A stretch of DNA of 43,726 bases from an uncultured Lachnospiraceae bacterium. Lineage in GTDB: Bacteria; Bacillota; Clostridia; Lachnospirales; Lachnospiraceae. The stretch spans positions 1 to 43,726 of the forward strand of contig CAJTRL010000027.1 in assembly GCA_910578715.1 (NCBI GenBank), in the 5' to 3' direction. Shown piece by piece: positions 42,440 through 43,726 of the stretch (positions are counted from its first letter, which is position 1; every line of letters starts with the position of its first letter). A program made the translations under genes and the position numbers. Below the pieces are notes generated by a model. It did no database searches and was not told the origin of the DNA. It saw only the letters and a list, made by a program, of their open reading frames with translations.

Positions 42440-43726
42440 TCACTTCTGGACGATATTCACGAGTCTTCCGGGAACATAAATTTCTTTTACAATGGTTCCT
42501 GTCAGTTTATCGGCTACCGCCTCTTTCGCTCTGGCAATGACAGTCTCTTTCGGGTCGTCCTTGCCAATCATCAGCGCCGCTCTCATTTTGCCGTTAATCT
42601 GCACCGCGATTTCCACATCCGTCTCTATGGTCTTCGCCTCATCGTATTCCGGCCACTTCGCCTGATACAGTCTGCCTTCAAAACACGCAGTCTGCCAGAG
42701 TTCTTCCGTAATGTGCGGTGCCACCGGATTGAGCAGCACGAGCAGCGTTCTGTACTCGTCTTTCGTCACGCTGTTCTTTTTGTAAAATTCGTTTATCAGC
42801 GCCATCATAGCGGCAATTGCCGTATTGTATTTCAGATTTTCAAAATCGCTGCTGACTTTCTTAATCGTCTGGTGCATTTTCGTTTCCAGGTCTTTGGAAT
42901 ATCCGGTTTCGTCAGTCATAATATCCTGTAATTTCCAGACTCTTTCCAGGAAACGGCGGCAGCCTTTCACGCCGTCCTCAGACCAGGATGCCGACAAGTC
43001 GAAGGCGCCGATAAACATCTCATAAGTCCGCAGTGTGTCCGCGCCGTATTCCCTGACGATATCGTCGGGATTTACAATATTGCCGCGGGATTTGCTCATT
43101 TTTTCCCCATTGGAGCCAAGAATCATTCCATGAGAAGTTCTTTTTGCATAAGGCTCCGGACAAGGCACAACTTTCTGGTCATACAGGAATTTATGCCAGA
43201 AACGGGAATACAAAAGATGCAGTGTCGTATGCTCCATTCCGCCGTTATACCAGTCTACGGGCATCCAGTAATCGAGCGCTTCCCTGCTCGCCAGCGCTTC
43301 TTTGTTCTCCGGGTCCGTATAACGAAGAAAATACCAGGAAGAGCCGGCCCATTGCGGCATCGTGTCCGTCTCCCGCTTTGCCGGGCCTCCGCAGCATGGG
43401 CAGGTAGTGTTGACCCAATCGGTCATTGCCGCCAGCGGAGATTCTCCGTTATCCGTCGGCATATAGCTTTCCACTTCCGGCAGCTCTAATGGCAGTTCGC
43501 TTTCGTCAAGCGGCACATAGCCGCATTTTTCACAGCATACAATCGGAATCGGCTCTCCCCAGTAACGTTGTCTGGAAAATACCCAGTCCCGGAGTTTAAA
43601 ATTCGTCTTGGCCGTTCCGATACCCTTTTCTTCCAGAAAAGCAATCATTTTTTCTTTCGCTTCCGCCACATGCAGGCCGTTCAGGAAATCGGAATTGCAG
43701 AGAATCCCCGTCGCCACATCCGTATA
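42440..43726 (-). CDS. leuS: leucine--tRNA ligase, C-terminal part (5' end outside window)
   Basis: The frame is open to the window edge, giving 428 visible residues; the N-terminal half lies beyond 43726. Visible parts are RDWVFSRQRYWGEPIPIV, a zinc-like CCEKCG and a CPCCGG pair, the class I signature KMSKSRGN (near 220 of the visible part) that binds ATP, and the anticodon-binding helical domain after it (GADTLRTYEMFIGAFDLSASWSEDGV). The C-terminal domain has VQINGKMRAALMIGKDDPKE and ends IVKEIYVPGRLVNIVQK, typical for LeuRS. This is the housekeeping enzyme that charges leucine tRNA. Nothing unusual is visible. Confidence 0.97.
   Translation of the reverse strand, partial: YTDVATGILCNSDFLNGLHVAEAKEKMIAFLEEKGIGTAKTNFKLRDWVFSRQRYWGEPIPIVCCEKCGYVPLDESELPLELPEVESYMPTDNGESPLAAMTDWVNTTCPCCGGPAKRETDTMPQWAGSSWYFLRYTDPENKEALASREALDYWMPVDWYNGGMEHTTLHLLYSRFWHKFLYDQKVVPCPEPYAKRTSHGMILGSNGEKMSKSRGNIVNPDDIVREYGADTLRTYEMFIGAFDLSASWSEDGVKGCRRFLERVWKLQDIMTDETGYSKDLETKMHQTIKKVSSDFENLKYNTAIAAMMALINEFYKKNSVTKDEYRTLLVLLNPVAPHITEELWQTACFEGRLYQAKWPEYDEAKTIETDVEIAVQINGKMRAALMIGKDDPKETVIARAKEAVADKLTGTIVKEIYVPGRLVNIVQK

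Overview
The window looks like a chromosomal segment of an anaerobic, Gram-positive Clostridia member, most likely Lachnospiraceae. This is judged from gene content: a SpoIIIE/FtsK translocase, Rex, a class B sortase, TepA, giant LRR_5 surface proteins, a small Gly/Cys-rich protein, and strong AGGAGG-type ribosome sites. No rRNA, tRNA, CRISPR array, phage or intact transposon was seen. Most genes lie on the minus strand. The plus-strand genes are an ABC-F ATPase (about 21.7-23.7 kb) and three small genes (41.1-42.3 kb).

Layout, left to right. 1-6.8 kb: a housekeeping run transcribed leftward, tepA -> ftsK -> fhs -> folD -> a zinc-ribbon/TPR membrane protein cut by the window edge. fhs and folD form the formyl/methenyl/methylene-tetrahydrofolate branch of one-carbon metabolism. 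6.9-13.2 kb: a tightly coupled five-gene cell-surface cluster: polytopic membrane protein -> CotH-type secreted kinase -> carbohydrate-binding lipoprotein -> VTC-type polyphosphate-polymerase-like protein -> DUF4956 membrane protein, closed by an intrinsic terminator. The CotH gene is split by a one-base change in a run of nine G (coding strand), which removes its last domain. 13.3-20.1 kb: O-acetylhomoserine sulfhydrylase, YebC, a CNNM/CBS membrane protein, a MazF toxin with no visible antitoxin, alanine racemase and the NAD(P)H-hydrate repair enzyme. 20.2-26.8 kb: an uncharacterised coiled-coil protein, rex diverging from an ABC-F gene across a shared palindrome, isocitrate dehydrogenase, an FCD-type GntR regulator with its own operator, and a cytoplasmic subtilase. 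26.9-38.8 kb: two giant secreted BspA-like LRR proteins with (S/T)PxTGD sorting signals, a decayed Rpn-type nuclease, a class B sortase and a secreted protein of unknown function. 39-43.7 kb: an EAL protein with a degenerate GGDEF domain, the small Cys-rich protein, a pair of uncharacterised cytoplasmic proteins, and the C-terminal part of leuS.

The signals most worth following are: (1) the CotH/VTC/DUF4956/carbohydrate-binding cluster and its G9 tract, where removing one G restores a 790-residue protein ending 4 bases before the next start codon; (2) a 41-nt hairpin element present twice, about 34 kb apart, with conserved flanks and one compensatory stem base-pair change, one copy holding the start codon of the EAL gene; (3) an 18-bp Rex-like palindrome containing both back-to-back -35 boxes of rex and the ABC-F gene; (4) the pairing of a class B sortase with two LRR proteins bearing class-B-like sorting motifs; (5) the Cys-rich protein and its two neighbours. 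All functional calls rest on reading the sequence; no database search was possible.
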